Assembly (NCBI RefSeq): GCF_013131805.1
Contig: NZ_JABJRC010000003.1
Coordinates: forward strand, 682,001 to 746,000
Reading direction: 5' to 3'
Length of the DNA stretch: 64,000 nucleotides
Source of the DNA: Kribbella sandramycini
Lineage (GTDB): Bacteria > Actinomycetota > Actinomycetes > Propionibacteriales > Kribbellaceae
Positions 1-8,492 of this stretch are shown one piece after another; within the stretch, counting starts at the first letter, position 1; each line of letters begins with the position of its first letter. Under the pieces are notes generated by a model. That model saw only the letters and a program-made list of their open reading frames with translations. It did not search any database and had not been told where the DNA came from. Both the position numbers and the translations under genes were made by a program.

Positions 1-1037
1 TGTGGAAGGTGTTCGGCCCGAAGGCGCAGCGGGTGCCGCGGCGGCCGGAGCTGGCCGCGCTGGACCGGTCGGCGCTCCACGCCAAGACCGGGTGTACGGC
101 GGCCGTCCGCGATCTGAGCTTCGACGTGGCGCCCGGTGAGGTGTTCGTCGTGATGGGCCTGTCCGGCTCCGGGAAGTCGACGCTCGTGCGCTGCCTGACC
201 CGGCTGATCGAGCCGACCGCGGGCAGCCTGATCTTCGAGGGCGAAGATCTGGTGACCGCCGACGAGAAGCGGCTCCGGGCGCTCCGCCGGAGCAAGTTCT
301 CGATGGTCTTCCAGCACTTCGGCCTGCTCCCGCACCGCAAGGTGATCGACAACGTCTCCTACGGCCTGGAGGTGCGCGGCGAGAGCAAGCCGGACCGTCG
401 CCGCCGCGCCCAGGAGGTGATCGACCTGGTCGGCCTGCGCGGGAACGAGCAGCTCTACCCCGAGCAGCTGTCCGGCGGGATGCAGCAGCGGGTCGGCCTG
501 GCCCGCGCGCTCGCCAACGACCCGGACGTCCTGCTCTTCGACGAGCCGTTCTCCGCGCTCGACCCGCTGATCCGCCGCGAGATGCAGAACGAGGTCGGCC
601 GGCTGCACCGCGAGGTCGGCAAGACGATGGTCTTCATCACCCACGACCTGACCGAGGCGCTCAAACTCGGTGACCGGATCCTGCTGATGCGCGACGGCGC
701 CGCCGTCCAGCTCGGCACCGGCGACGAGCTGGTCGGAGCGCCCGCGGACGACTACGTCCGGGACTTCGTCCGCGACGTGCCGCGCGCCGATGTCCTCACC
801 CTGCGCTGGATCGCCCGCGACCCGCGGCCGGACGAGGTGCTCGACGGCCCCGAGCTCGGCCCGGACGTCCTGGTTCGCGAGGCGACGCGGCTCGTGCTCG
901 AGTCCGATCGTCCGGTCAAGGTGGTCGAGGGCGGGCAGTTGCTTGGTGTGATCGGCGACGAGGAGATCCTCGCGGTCGTCGCTGATCCGGCCGACTCGCA
1001 TTGGTCGGCGCGTCCGTCCGACCGTCCGGCAACCTGA
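1..1037 (+). CDS. proV: Osmoprotectant (glycine betaine/proline) ABC importer, ATP-binding subunit; 5' partial
   Basis: ATPase of a ProU/OpuA-type importer for quaternary amines, acting at the inner face of the membrane. The gene is already open at the window edge: Trp-Lys codons before the first possible start (GTG at 9) complete the WKVFG motif common near the ProV N-terminus, so the true start lies outside. Counted from that GTG, Walker [10 protein letters not shown] is at residues 50-58, the signature LSGGMQQR at 154-161 and Walker B VLLFDEP at 174-180. About 100 residues follow the ITHD switch, as in ProV proteins that carry a CBS-like regulatory tail. Its stop overlaps the permease start (TGATG). 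The family is clear; the exact substrate is inferred. Confidence 0.9.
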   Translation, partial: WKVFGPKAQRVPRRPELAALDRSALHAKTGCTAAVRDLSFDVAPGEVFVVMGLSGSGKSTLVRCLTRLIEPTAGSLIFEGEDLVTADEKRLRALRRSKFSMVFQHFGLLPHRKVIDNVSYGLEVRGESKPDRRRRAQEVIDLVGLRGNEQLYPEQLSGGMQQRVGLARALANDPDVLLFDEPFSALDPLIRREMQNEVGRLHREVGKTMVFITHDLTEALKLGDRILLMRDGAAVQLGTGDELVGAPADDYVRDFVRDVPRADVLTLRWIARDPRPDEVLDGPELGPDVLVREATRLVLESDRPVKVVEGGQLLGVIGDEEILAVVADPADSHWSARPSDRPAT

Positions 1038-2980
1038 TGGCGGCGATCACCAGCGACGTGCAGGTGGAGGTACGTCGGCCGCGGCGCAGCGTGGTCATCG
1101 GCGTCCTGCTGGTGGCCTGGGTGGCTGCCTACTTCCTGCTCAGCGGTATCCACACGCTGCCGCTCGGCGGTCAGGAGACGACCGGCTTCCACCGCTGGCT
1201 GACCGAGCATCGGGACGCGGTCGGCGCGGGCAACCTCGTCTTCGACGCGATCCGGGCTGCTGTCGACAACATCGTCGTCCTGCTTCAGAACGTGCTCTCC
1301 CAGCCGTCGTACGGCCGTCCGGTCCCGGTGATCGGCTGGCTCGGGGTGGTCGCCGCGTCGGCGTACCTCGCCTGGGCCTTCGGCAACTGGAAGGTCGCGC
1401 TGCTGACCGCGGCAGGCCTCGGCTTCGTCGGGCTGCAGGGGCTGTGGCAGGAGAGCATGGACACGCTCGCCCTGACCATCGCGGCCGTGCTGCTCTCGCT
1501 GCTGGTCGCGATCCCGCTCGGGATCTGGGCCGGGCTGTCGAACCGCGCGTTCAAGGTCGCGACCCTGGTCCTCGACCTGATGCAGACGCTGCCGACGTTC
1601 GTCTACCTCGCGCCGCTGACGCTGTTCTTCGCGATCGGCCCGGCCGCGGCGACGATCGCGACGTTGATCTACGCCGCGCCGCCCGCCGTCCGGCTGACCG
1701 CGCACGCGATCCGCAACGTGCCGCCGGAGAGTGTCGAGGCGTCCCGCTCACTCGGCTCGACCCGCGGTCAGACGCTGACCAAGGTGCTGCTGCCGATGTC
1801 GCGCAGTACGGTCGTGGTCGGGATCAACCAGACGATCATGGCCGCGCTCTCGATGGTCACGGTCGCCGCGCTGATCGACGCGCCGGGCCTCGGCCAGACC
1901 GTGTTGAAGGCGCTGCAGACGCTGGACGTCGGCGTCGCGTTCAACGCCGGGCTGGCGATCGTGGTGATCGCGATCGTGCTCGACCGGGTCACCACCGCGG
2001 CCGGTGACCGGCCCTGGCGGACGGCGAGTGTCCGGCGGAAGATCCTGCTCGGCGCGGGCGGCGTCGGCGTCCTGGTCGCGATCTGGTTCTCGCGGACCTA
2101 CGTGTGGGCGGCCGAGTTCCCGACCGACGTCAACCTCGGCGCGCGGATCGCCGTCCTGGCCGCCGACGTGACCACCTGGGTCCAGGACGTCTTCGGCGGT
2201 CTTACGTACGGCGTCCGCGACGCGGTCACGCTCGGCGTGCTGAACCCGCTCGAGGCGTTGCTGACCGGGTCGCCCTGGTGGCTGGTCGGTGCGGTCGTGG
2301 TCGCGATCGCCGCCGTCCTCGGCCGCTGGAAGGCCGCCGTACCGGCAGTCGTCTGCATCGGCCTCCTGGTCGGCACCGGCGTCTGGCAGGACAGCATGAT
2401 CACGCTGGCCTCGACGCTGCTCGCCACCATCGTGGTCGTCGCCGTCGGGCTCACGCTCGGCGTCTGGGCCGGGCGCAACCGCCGGGTCGACCTCGTCATC
2501 CGCCCGATCCTGGACGCCGGCCAGACGATGCCGCCGTTCGTCTACCTGGTCCCGTTCCTCGCGCTGTTCGGCACCAGCCGGTTCACCGCGATCGCGGCCG
2601 CCGTCGTGTACGCCGTCCCGGTCACCGTCAAAATCGTTGCGGACGGCATCAAGGCGGTCCCGGTCGCGACCGTCGAGGCGGCCACCTCGGTCGGCTCCAG
2701 CAGCTGGCAGGTGATCAGCAAGGTGCAGCTCCCGGTTGCCCGCCGGGCGATCACGCTGGCCGTCAACCAGGGCCTGATCTACGTGCTCGCGATGGTCGTC
2801 GTCGGCGGCCTGGTCGGCGCCGGCGCGCTCGGGTACGACGTCGCCGCCGGCTTCGCGCAGAGCGAGCTGTACGGCAAGGGCCTGGCGGCCGGTGCGGCGA
2901 TCGTGCTGCTCGGCGTCCTGCTCGACCGCATCACCCAAGCGGCAGCCCCGAAGCCGCACGGAAAAGGAGAGAAGCAGTGA
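1037..2980 (+). CDS. Osmoprotectant ABC importer permease, two permease domains fused
   Basis: Membrane channel of the ProU-type importer, 647 residues, about twice the length of a single ProW. It holds two complete permease units in tandem. Each has a run of hydrophobic helices and its own EAA-type loop that contacts the ATPase: EASRSLGS near residue 233 and EAATSVGS near residue 547. Both halves also carry matching LVxLPVxLGxWAG-like and QTxPxFVYLxPxxxLF stretches, pointing to internal duplication. The ATG at 1037 is chosen because it overlaps the previous stop; an in-frame start at 1001 would lie inside proV. The stop overlaps the GTG of the binding protein. Confidence 0.9.
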   Translation: MAAITSDVQVEVRRPRRSVVIGVLLVAWVAAYFLLSGIHTLPLGGQETTGFHRWLTEHRDAVGAGNLVFDAIRAAVDNIVVLLQNVLSQPSYGRPVPVIGWLGVVAASAYLAWAFGNWKVALLTAAGLGFVGLQGLWQESMDTLALTIAAVLLSLLVAIPLGIWAGLSNRAFKVATLVLDLMQTLPTFVYLAPLTLFFAIGPAAATIATLIYAAPPAVRLTAHAIRNVPPESVEASRSLGSTRGQTLTKVLLPMSRSTVVVGINQTIMAALSMVTVAALIDAPGLGQTVLKALQTLDVGVAFNAGLAIVVIAIVLDRVTTAAGDRPWRTASVRRKILLGAGGVGVLVAIWFSRTYVWAAEFPTDVNLGARIAVLAADVTTWVQDVFGGLTYGVRDAVTLGVLNPLEALLTGSPWWLVGAVVVAIAAVLGRWKAAVPAVVCIGLLVGTGVWQDSMITLASTLLATIVVVAVGLTLGVWAGRNRRVDLVIRPILDAGQTMPPFVYLVPFLALFGTSRFTAIAAAVVYAVPVTVKIVADGIKAVPVATVEAATSVGSSSWQVISKVQLPVARRAITLAVNQGLIYVLAMVVVGGLVGAGALGYDVAAGFAQSELYGKGLAAGAAIVLLGVLLDRITQAAAPKPHGKGEKQ

Positions 2981-3933
2981 AGAAACTCCGGTACGCCGGT
3001 GTCTTGACCGCCACGGTGTTGGTTCTGGCCGGTTGTGGCGGCGCGAAGGTCGGTGAGGAGCAGAAGCCGGCCGCCGGTGGGAAGGAGTGCGGCAGCTTCA
3101 ACCTGACCGTCAGCCCCTGGGTGGGCTACGAGGCGAACGCCGCCGTGGTCGCCTACGTCGCCACCAAGGATCTCGGCTGCAAGGTGGTGAAGAAGAACCT
3201 CAAGGAGGAGATCGCCTGGCAGGGGTTCGGCACCGGCGAGGTCGATGTGAACCTGGAGAACTGGGGTCACGAGGACCTGAAGAAGAAGTACATCGAGACC
3301 GACAAGGTCGCGGTCGAGGCCGGCTCCACCGGGGTCAAAGGCGTGATCGGCTGGTACGTGCCGCCGTGGATGGCGGCCAAGTACCCCGACATCACCGACT
3401 CGAAGAACTTGAACAAGTACGCCGACCTGTTCAAGACCTCCGAATCCGGCGGCAAGGGTCAGCTGCTCGACGGCGACCCGTCGTACGTGACCAACGACGA
3501 GGCGCTGGTGAAGAACCTGAACCTCAACTACAAGGTCGTCCAGAGCGGTAGCGAGACGGCGCTGATCCAGGCCTTCCGGGATGCCGAGAAGGACAAGAAG
3601 CCGCTGCTCGCGTACTTCTACGAGCCGCAGTGGTTCTTCAACGAGGTGAAACTGGTCAAGGTCAACCTGCCTACCTACACGGCCGGTTGTGACGCGGACC
3701 CGGCGAAGATCGCCTGCGACTACCCGCCGTACGACCTGGACAAGATCATCTCCAAGAAGTTCGCCGACTCGGGTAGCCCGGCGGTCGACCTGGTGAAGAA
3801 ATTCCAGTGGACCAACGAGGACCAGAACGCGGTCGCGCGGATGATCGCCGTCGACAAGATGACCCCGGACGCGGCGGCCGAGAAGTGGGTCACCGACAAC
3901 CGCGCCAAGGTCGACGCCTGGCTCGCGAAGTAG
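2977..3933 (+). CDS. Glycine betaine/proline-type substrate-binding lipoprotein
   Basis: Extracellular binding protein of the importer, 318 residues, OpuAC/ProX family. The N-terminus MKKLRYAGVLTATVLVLAGC is a lipoprotein signal with lipobox LAGC, so the mature protein should be lipid-anchored outside the cell. The start is GTG at 2977, overlapping the permease stop (GTGA), with AAAAGGAGA 6-7 bases upstream. The mature part has the WVGYEANAAVVAY and GTGEVDVNLENWGHED stretches expected in this family, and aromatic residues that could form a cation box. It ends three bases from the convergent oxidase stop. Third gene of the operon. Confidence 0.9.
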   Translation: MKKLRYAGVLTATVLVLAGCGGAKVGEEQKPAAGGKECGSFNLTVSPWVGYEANAAVVAYVATKDLGCKVVKKNLKEEIAWQGFGTGEVDVNLENWGHEDLKKKYIETDKVAVEAGSTGVKGVIGWYVPPWMAAKYPDITDSKNLNKYADLFKTSESGGKGQLLDGDPSYVTNDEALVKNLNLNYKVVQSGSETALIQAFRDAEKDKKPLLAYFYEPQWFFNEVKLVKVNLPTYTAGCDADPAKIACDYPPYDLDKIISKKFADSGSPAVDLVKKFQWTNEDQNAVARMIAVDKMTPDAAAEKWVTDNRAKVDAWLAK

Positions 3934-3936
3934 TCC

Positions 3937-5388
3937 CTAGAAGATCCCGGGGCCCGGGGTCAGGACGCCCGCCGGGTCGTACTTGCGCTTGAGTGTGCGC
4001 AGGTGCGGCCAGCGGTCGCCGTAATGCTGCTGCCAGTCGGCCCGGGTGAACGGGACCGACTCGATCGGGTAGCGGGTCGCGCCGAGCGCCCGCGCCCGGT
4101 CGAACAGGCGGCGGTTCCGCTTCAGCATCTCGGCCGCGAACTCCGGCTTCGCATCCTTCGCACCCGCGGTCATCAGCGTGAACAGGTAGACCCAGTCGCT
4201 CCCGTCGGACGCCGGGAGTCGCAGCGAGGGCCGCGTCAGCTTGGCCCGGCGATGTGCGTAGAGGAGCACGAAGCCGCCGTCCCCGACGTCCTTCGGGGTC
4301 AGCTTGGTGACGACCTCGGTGACGAACTGCTCGACCGAGCTCTCGGGTAGCCAGAGCGTCAGCCAGGGCTTCATCAGGTTGTCCCAGTCCAAGGCGGCGC
4401 GGAGTTGCTCGACGGCGACGTCGATCCGGGTCACATGCGGCAGGAAGTCGGCTTGGCTGACCGTGGCCTCGGACGCCGGCTTGGTCAGCCCGCGAAGCAG
4501 CTGCGTGTCGACCGGCGGTTCGGCCACCGAGTGGAACGTGAACGCGTTCAAGTGGCTCACCTCGCCGCGCTCCCCCGGCCGCCACCAGTCGCCGTAGATC
4601 TCGCTGATCTCGGCGCGCTTGATCAGGGTCTTGAAGTCTTTGAAGAAGTCCTTCGAGCTGCGGTAAGCGAGCTCGTGCCCGCGAACCTTGGCCGGCGCCG
4701 GGCCGAGCCGGACGGTCGCCTGGGTGATGATCCCGAACTGGCCGACCCCGGCCAGGACGGCTTCGAACAGCTCCCGGTCCTTGGACTTGGAGCAGCGCTT
4801 CAGCTCACCGGAGCCGGTGACGACCTCGAGCTCGAGCACGCTGTCGACCTGCCCGCCGGACTGGATCGCCGGCGGGATCCCGCCGAGGGACAGCGTGCCG
4901 CCGAAGGTGAGGCCGAGGAAGCCGGTCAGGGCCGGCGGCGTCAGCCCCTTGGCGTGGGCGGCGTTGGTCAGCTGGAGCCAGTCGGCCCCGGCGTCCACGA
5001 CCGCGCGGTCGGCGTCGATCCGGTGGATCTTGCGCAGGGCCCGCATCTCGATGATCAGGCCGCCGGACAGCCCCTGGCCGTCGGTGGTGTTGGCCAGCCC
5101 GCGCGCGGCCACCCGGACCCGATTCCGGACGCAGTACTTGACCATGGCCTGGATGTCCCGGACCGAGCCGGGGACGAGCACCGCCTGCGGCACCCTCTGC
5201 ACGTACCGGCCCGCGTCCTTCGACACGCCCTCCCGGCTCGGGGTGTCCAGCAGCACCTGTCCGTCCAGCGGTGGCAACGGGTCGACATTGTCGCCCGCGG
5301 TGGTCGCCCAGGAGCGGCGGACCGGGTCGAATCCGGTCACCAGGATCCCGAGTCCGAGGGCTCCGAGCAGGGCACGGCGAGTACTCAT
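3937..5388 (-). CDS. Secreted FAD-binding oxidase, cytokinin-dehydrogenase/BBE-like fold
   Basis: Flavoprotein of the FAD_binding_4 (VAO/PCMH) family, 483 residues. The N-terminus has a twin-arginine leader (STRRALLGALGLGILVTG), so it is probably exported folded with its flavin. The FAD pyrophosphate region spans roughly residues 68-215 (PGSVRDIQAMVKYC, then RGLANTTDGQGLSGG). In cytokinin dehydrogenases the latter stretch holds a GHS whose His binds FAD covalently; here the aligned position is Asn100, so the flavin may be non-covalent. The C-terminus LRTLKRKYDPAGVLTPGPGIF is a standard ending of the family. The substrate is unknown. It is convergent with the osmoprotectant operon and divergent from the ParA gene. 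Confidence 0.8.
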   Translation of the reverse strand: MSTRRALLGALGLGILVTGFDPVRRSWATTAGDNVDPLPPLDGQVLLDTPSREGVSKDAGRYVQRVPQAVLVPGSVRDIQAMVKYCVRNRVRVAARGLANTTDGQGLSGGLIIEMRALRKIHRIDADRAVVDAGADWLQLTNAAHAKGLTPPALTGFLGLTFGGTLSLGGIPPAIQSGGQVDSVLELEVVTGSGELKRCSKSKDRELFEAVLAGVGQFGIITQATVRLGPAPAKVRGHELAYRSSKDFFKDFKTLIKRAEISEIYGDWWRPGERGEVSHLNAFTFHSVAEPPVDTQLLRGLTKPASEATVSQADFLPHVTRIDVAVEQLRAALDWDNLMKPWLTLWLPESSVEQFVTEVVTKLTPKDVGDGGFVLLYAHRRAKLTRPSLRLPASDGSDWVYLFTLMTAGAKDAKPEFAAEMLKRNRRLFDRARALGATRYPIESVPFTRADWQQHYGDRWPHLRTLKRKYDPAGVLTPGPGIF

Positions 5389-5516
5389 CCACTCTCCTTC
5401 GACAGGTTGAAGTCAGGTTGAGCTTGTTCAAGGGGGCCGTGGGCAATTATCACGGGCTTGCGGAGCAACGCCGACGACACGCCGGATTTCCGGCGAAACA
5501 CGGTAGCGTCGGGTTC

Positions 5517-6113
5517 ATGATCATCGTGACAGCTGCACTGAAGGGCGGGGTCGGGAAGACAACCACGTCGGTGTACTTGGCCGCGCTGGCATCTTCCAAC
5601 CGTCGCACAGCCACTCTCGTCGACGCGGATCCACAAGGCAGCGCCGCCGACTGGATCGATGCCTCGGACGACGCGAACCTGGCCCGGATCGAGATCGCCG
5701 AGGCGCCGACCGAGCGGCTGCTGACCAAGGCGCTGGACAAGGTGCCGCCCGAGGGGATCGGTATCGTCGACATGCCGCCGTCCCACGAGCGGCTGCTCAA
5801 CAAAGCCCTCGAACGGGCCCGGATCGTGGTCATCCCGACCCGCGTCGGCGGCGTCGAGACCCCGCGCGTCAAGGCCGTCCTCGAGCTGGTCCCCGAGGAC
5901 GTCCCGGCCGGGGTCGTGATCTGCTCCGCGCGGACGTACACCCGCGCCTACCAGGACCTGATGGAGCAGTACGCGAAGGAGGGCATCCCGGTCTGGGGGT
6001 CCATCCCGGAGCGCGTCTCCATCACCGCCGGCCCCGACGGCCCGCTCGCCGGTGACGGCCTGGAGGCCTACAAAAAGGTCTGGCGCAAGATCCTCGCCGC
6101 CGCCCGCACCTGA
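5517..6113 (+). CDS. Orphan ParA/MinD-like P-loop ATPase
   Basis: A short (198-residue) ParA-type ATPase. The deviant Walker A KGGVGKTT lies at residues 9-16, switch I follows as DADPQGSAADW near 38-48, and a Walker B-like IVDMPPS near 82-88. ParA proteins dimerise on ATP and often bind DNA non-specifically to position cargo. This one lacks the N-terminal helix-turn-helix of plasmid ParA and has no ParB neighbour or visible parS, so it is not an obvious partition system. ATG 5517 is chosen because the homologous region begins at MIIVTAALKGG; the reading frame is open upstream but not family-like. It probably positions an unknown cargo or is a stand-alone MinD-like protein. Confidence 0.8.
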   Translation: MIIVTAALKGGVGKTTTSVYLAALASSNRRTATLVDADPQGSAADWIDASDDANLARIEIAEAPTERLLTKALDKVPPEGIGIVDMPPSHERLLNKALERARIVVIPTRVGGVETPRVKAVLELVPEDVPAGVVICSARTYTRAYQDLMEQYAKEGIPVWGSIPERVSITAGPDGPLAGDGLEAYKKVWRKILAAART

Positions 6114-6404
6114 CGCCCCCGCCCCCACCTGCCGCCGCCGTCCCCACCTGACGCCGCCGTCCGGACGATCCCGTTTGCCTAGCCCGCCCACCAACGGCCT
6201 GGGCTGGCCAGGCAAACGGTGGGTGGGCCAACTGCAGGCCGCTGGCCCACCCCCACGGGCGTGGGCCGACCCACCCACCCACCCGTTTGCTAGGCCGGCC
6301 CACCCGTTTGCTGGGCCGGCCCGGGAGTTGGTGGGTGGGCCAGTTGGAGGCGGTTGGCCTACCCACACTTTCCTGGGTCAGCCCAGCAAATGGCGGGTGT
6401 GGGG
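6114..6404. repeat. Non-coding stretch rich in GTTTGC/GGGCC inverted and direct repeats
   Basis: No gene is seen here. Three structured units are visible. (1) 6171-6219: arms CCGTTTGCCT and AGGCAAACGG, perfectly complementary over 10 bp, around a 29-bp GC-rich interior. (2) 6280-6321: a 21-bp unit starting CACCCGTTTGCT, twice in tandem with one difference. (3) 6362-6403: outer arms CCCACAC and GTGTGGG enclosing TTTCCTGGG and CCCAGCAAA (one mismatch) around TCAG. Unit 3 lies one base past the stop of the leftward ROK gene, so it may act as its terminator. Units 2 and 3 share the core of the palindromes at 29.4 and 41.8 kb. Confidence 0.75.
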
Positions 6405-7592
6405 TCAACGTTGCAACGGGGGCTCGCCGCGGACGTATGTGCGGATGACGGTGGCCGCCGCGCCGCGGGCCCAGTCGTCGAAGGTGTGCGAGCGGAGCAT
6501 CAGGCGGCAGTCGCCGGCGGCGCCGAAGGCATGCGCGGCGAAGGCCTGCCGCATCCGCTCCTCGTAGAGGTCGTACTCCGCCACGCCCTCGCCGGCGATC
6601 ACGACCAGCTCGGGGCCGACCAGGTTGACCATCGCGGCCAGCGCGGAGCCGATCACCTCACCGGCCCGGTCGAAGGCCGCGCGGGCGTGCTCGTCACCGT
6701 CGTGCGCGAGCTCGATCGCGTCGGCCAGATCCAGATTCGGGCGGCCGGTGGTCTCCCGGGCCCGGGCCAGGATCGCGTCCGACGACGCCACGGTCTCGAC
6801 GCAGCCCCGGCGTCCGCAGGTGCAGACCAGGTCACCAGGAGCCAGCGGCAGGTGGCCGAGCTCGCCGGAGACGCCGTACGCGCCGGAGACGACCTCGCCG
6901 TTGATGTAGAGCCCGCAGCCGATCCCGGAGCCGATGGTGACCACGGCGAACGAGTCGGCATCGACGCCGACGCCGAACCAGTGCTCGGCGACGGTCAGCG
7001 CGCGGACGTCGTTCGTGACCACGATCGGCACCTTGAGTCGCTTGCCGAGCAGTTCGGCCACGGCCACCTCGCGCCAGCCCATGAACGGCGAGTCCCGGAC
7101 GACGCCGTGCCGCTCGTCGACATCACCCGACACCGCGACGCCGATGCCGACCAGCGGCCCGGCGGTCCTCAGGGTCGCGATCAGCTCCTTCGCCAGGCCG
7201 GCGAGCTGCTCGATCACCGCATCGGGAGCCGTGTCGTCGAGGGGCCGATGACAGACGTTGAGGATGCCGGCGGTGAAATCCGTCGTCACGCCGATCAGCG
7301 CGGTCGGCGTCACCTTGAGGCCGATCACCGACACGCTCTGCGGGACGACGGTCAGCGGGCTGACCGGACGCCCGATCCCGGTCTGATCGGCGCCGAGCGG
7401 CGCGGCCGCCTGATCGGTGACGAACCCGGCCTCGATCAGCGGCGCGACGGCCTTGGTGACGGCGGCCTGGGACAGGCCCGTCCGCCGGGCGATCTCCACT
7501 CGCGGGATCGGGCCTTGGGTCAGGATCCGGGTCAGCACCTCGACCCCAGCCGGCGTGGCAAGGGGAAGTTGGCGACTCGGACGCTGCGGCAC
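6405..7592 (-). CDS. ROK-family transcriptional regulator
   Basis: NagC/XylR-like repressor, 395 residues. Residues about 12-70 form a winged helix (TPAGVEVLTRILTQGPIPRVEIARRTGLSQAAVTKAV). The rest is a ROK sugar-kinase fold with a glycine-rich phosphate loop (VTIGSGIGCGLYING) and the CTCGRRGCVE zinc motif typical of ROK proteins. Such proteins sense a sugar or sugar phosphate and release DNA. No sugar transport or catabolic gene is adjacent, so its target is not apparent from the window. Two kinds of repeat lie just beyond its stop (6114-6404). Confidence 0.9.
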   Translation of the reverse strand: MPQRPSRQLPLATPAGVEVLTRILTQGPIPRVEIARRTGLSQAAVTKAVAPLIEAGFVTDQAAAPLGADQTGIGRPVSPLTVVPQSVSVIGLKVTPTALIGVTTDFTAGILNVCHRPLDDTAPDAVIEQLAGLAKELIATLRTAGPLVGIGVAVSGDVDERHGVVRDSPFMGWREVAVAELLGKRLKVPIVVTNDVRALTVAEHWFGVGVDADSFAVVTIGSGIGCGLYINGEVVSGAYGVSGELGHLPLAPGDLVCTCGRRGCVETVASSDAILARARETTGRPNLDLADAIELAHDGDEHARAAFDRAGEVIGSALAAMVNLVGPELVVIAGEGVAEYDLYEERMRQAFAAHAFGAAGDCRLMLRSHTFDDWARGAAATVIRTYVRGEPPLQR

Positions 7593-7611
7593 GAGAACAA
7601 CCTACCGGCGT

Positions 7612-8469
7612 CTAGCCCTTGAGGTCGGTTCTTTCCAACGTTGGCGAGGTCAGCGCCCAGCGAATGGTCCGGGTAAGCGCTTCACCGGCGCCACGGACCA
7701 TAGTTTGTTCTGTCAAAGGCAGGTAGGGCAGGCGCAGCGGCCACCGGGTCCACCACGGCAGCAGCCCGACCGCGGCCGCCGTCAGGACGCCATACGCCGG
7801 GCGCGCGGCCCACGGGACCGGCGGGTGGACGAGGATGAAGCGCGCGGCCTGCCGGGCCTCGGTCGTGCCGCGCAGCTCGGGTTGGTAGTCGGACAGCGTC
7901 TGCTGCAGCTCGGCGACTGTGGTCGGCGGGTCGATGACTCCGAGCTTTCCGGCGACCAGGGCGGCTTCGGCGACGTACTGGTCGCTCTCGGCCGCGGTGA
8001 GCGGGTTGGCGCCGTACCGCTGGTGTGCGGTCAGGAAGCTGTCCACCTCGGCGACGTGCACCCACTTGAGGAGATGCGGGTCGCTGGCGCGGTACTTCAC
8101 TCCGCTCGGGCTGGTCCCGCGGATGCGCTCGTGGACCGACCGGACCCGCTCGATGGCCTCCTCAGCGGCTGGGACCGCGCCGTACGTGGTGATGGCGAGG
8201 AAGTAGCTGGTCCGCTGCAGGCGGCCCCACGGGTCGCCGCGGTAGCCGGAGTGAGCGGAGACGGCGGCCATGGCCAGCGGATGCAGTGATTGCAGTAGCA
8301 GTGCGCGCAGACCGCCGGCGAACATCGACGCATCGCCGTGGACGCGTCGGATCGGGCTGTCCGGCGCGAACCAGCGCGGACCGGGTGTGTTGTGCACCCG
8401 GTCCCGTTCAGCGAATGGGTCCGGTCCGGCGATCTTCGTCAGGATCATCCGTGCCAGCTGGTCCCTCAT
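7612..8469 (-). CDS. MpaB-type (DUF2236) oxygenase-like protein
   Basis: Member of the DUF2236 family, which includes fungal MpaB oxygenase and the rubber-cleaving latex clearing proteins; 285 residues. Visible family features are the early GGLRALLLQSLHPLAMAAV segment, the RLQRTSYFLAITTYG helix, RVRSVHERIRG and HLLKWVHVAEVDSFL, with histidines suited to haem binding. No signal peptide is seen. The start ATG at 8469 is preferred over one at 8532 because the longer form would run into the neighbouring PHP gene by 40 bases. It probably follows that gene in one leftward transcript. The substrate cannot be told. Confidence 0.8.
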   Translation of the reverse strand: MRDQLARMILTKIAGPDPFAERDRVHNTPGPRWFAPDSPIRRVHGDASMFAGGLRALLLQSLHPLAMAAVSAHSGYRGDPWGRLQRTSYFLAITTYGAVPAAEEAIERVRSVHERIRGTSPSGVKYRASDPHLLKWVHVAEVDSFLTAHQRYGANPLTAAESDQYVAEAALVAGKLGVIDPPTTVAELQQTLSDYQPELRGTTEARQAARFILVHPPVPWAARPAYGVLTAAAVGLLPWWTRWPLRLPYLPLTEQTMVRGAGEALTRTIRWALTSPTLERTDLKG

Positions 8470-8492
8470 ACGACCAGTGTGCCCAGTTGGGC

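Noticed and set aside
752..1705. Long open frame antisense to proV/permease
   Set aside because: Low-complexity Arg/Asp/Gln-rich translation typical of GC-rich shadow frames; real genes with clear motifs are on the other strand.
5517..6113. Plasmid or chromosome partition locus
   Set aside because: No ParB gene and no parS-like palindrome around the ParA gene.
6114..6404. Possible CRISPR array
   Set aside because: Repeats are irregular in length and spacing, are palindromic, and no spacer set or cas gene is present.
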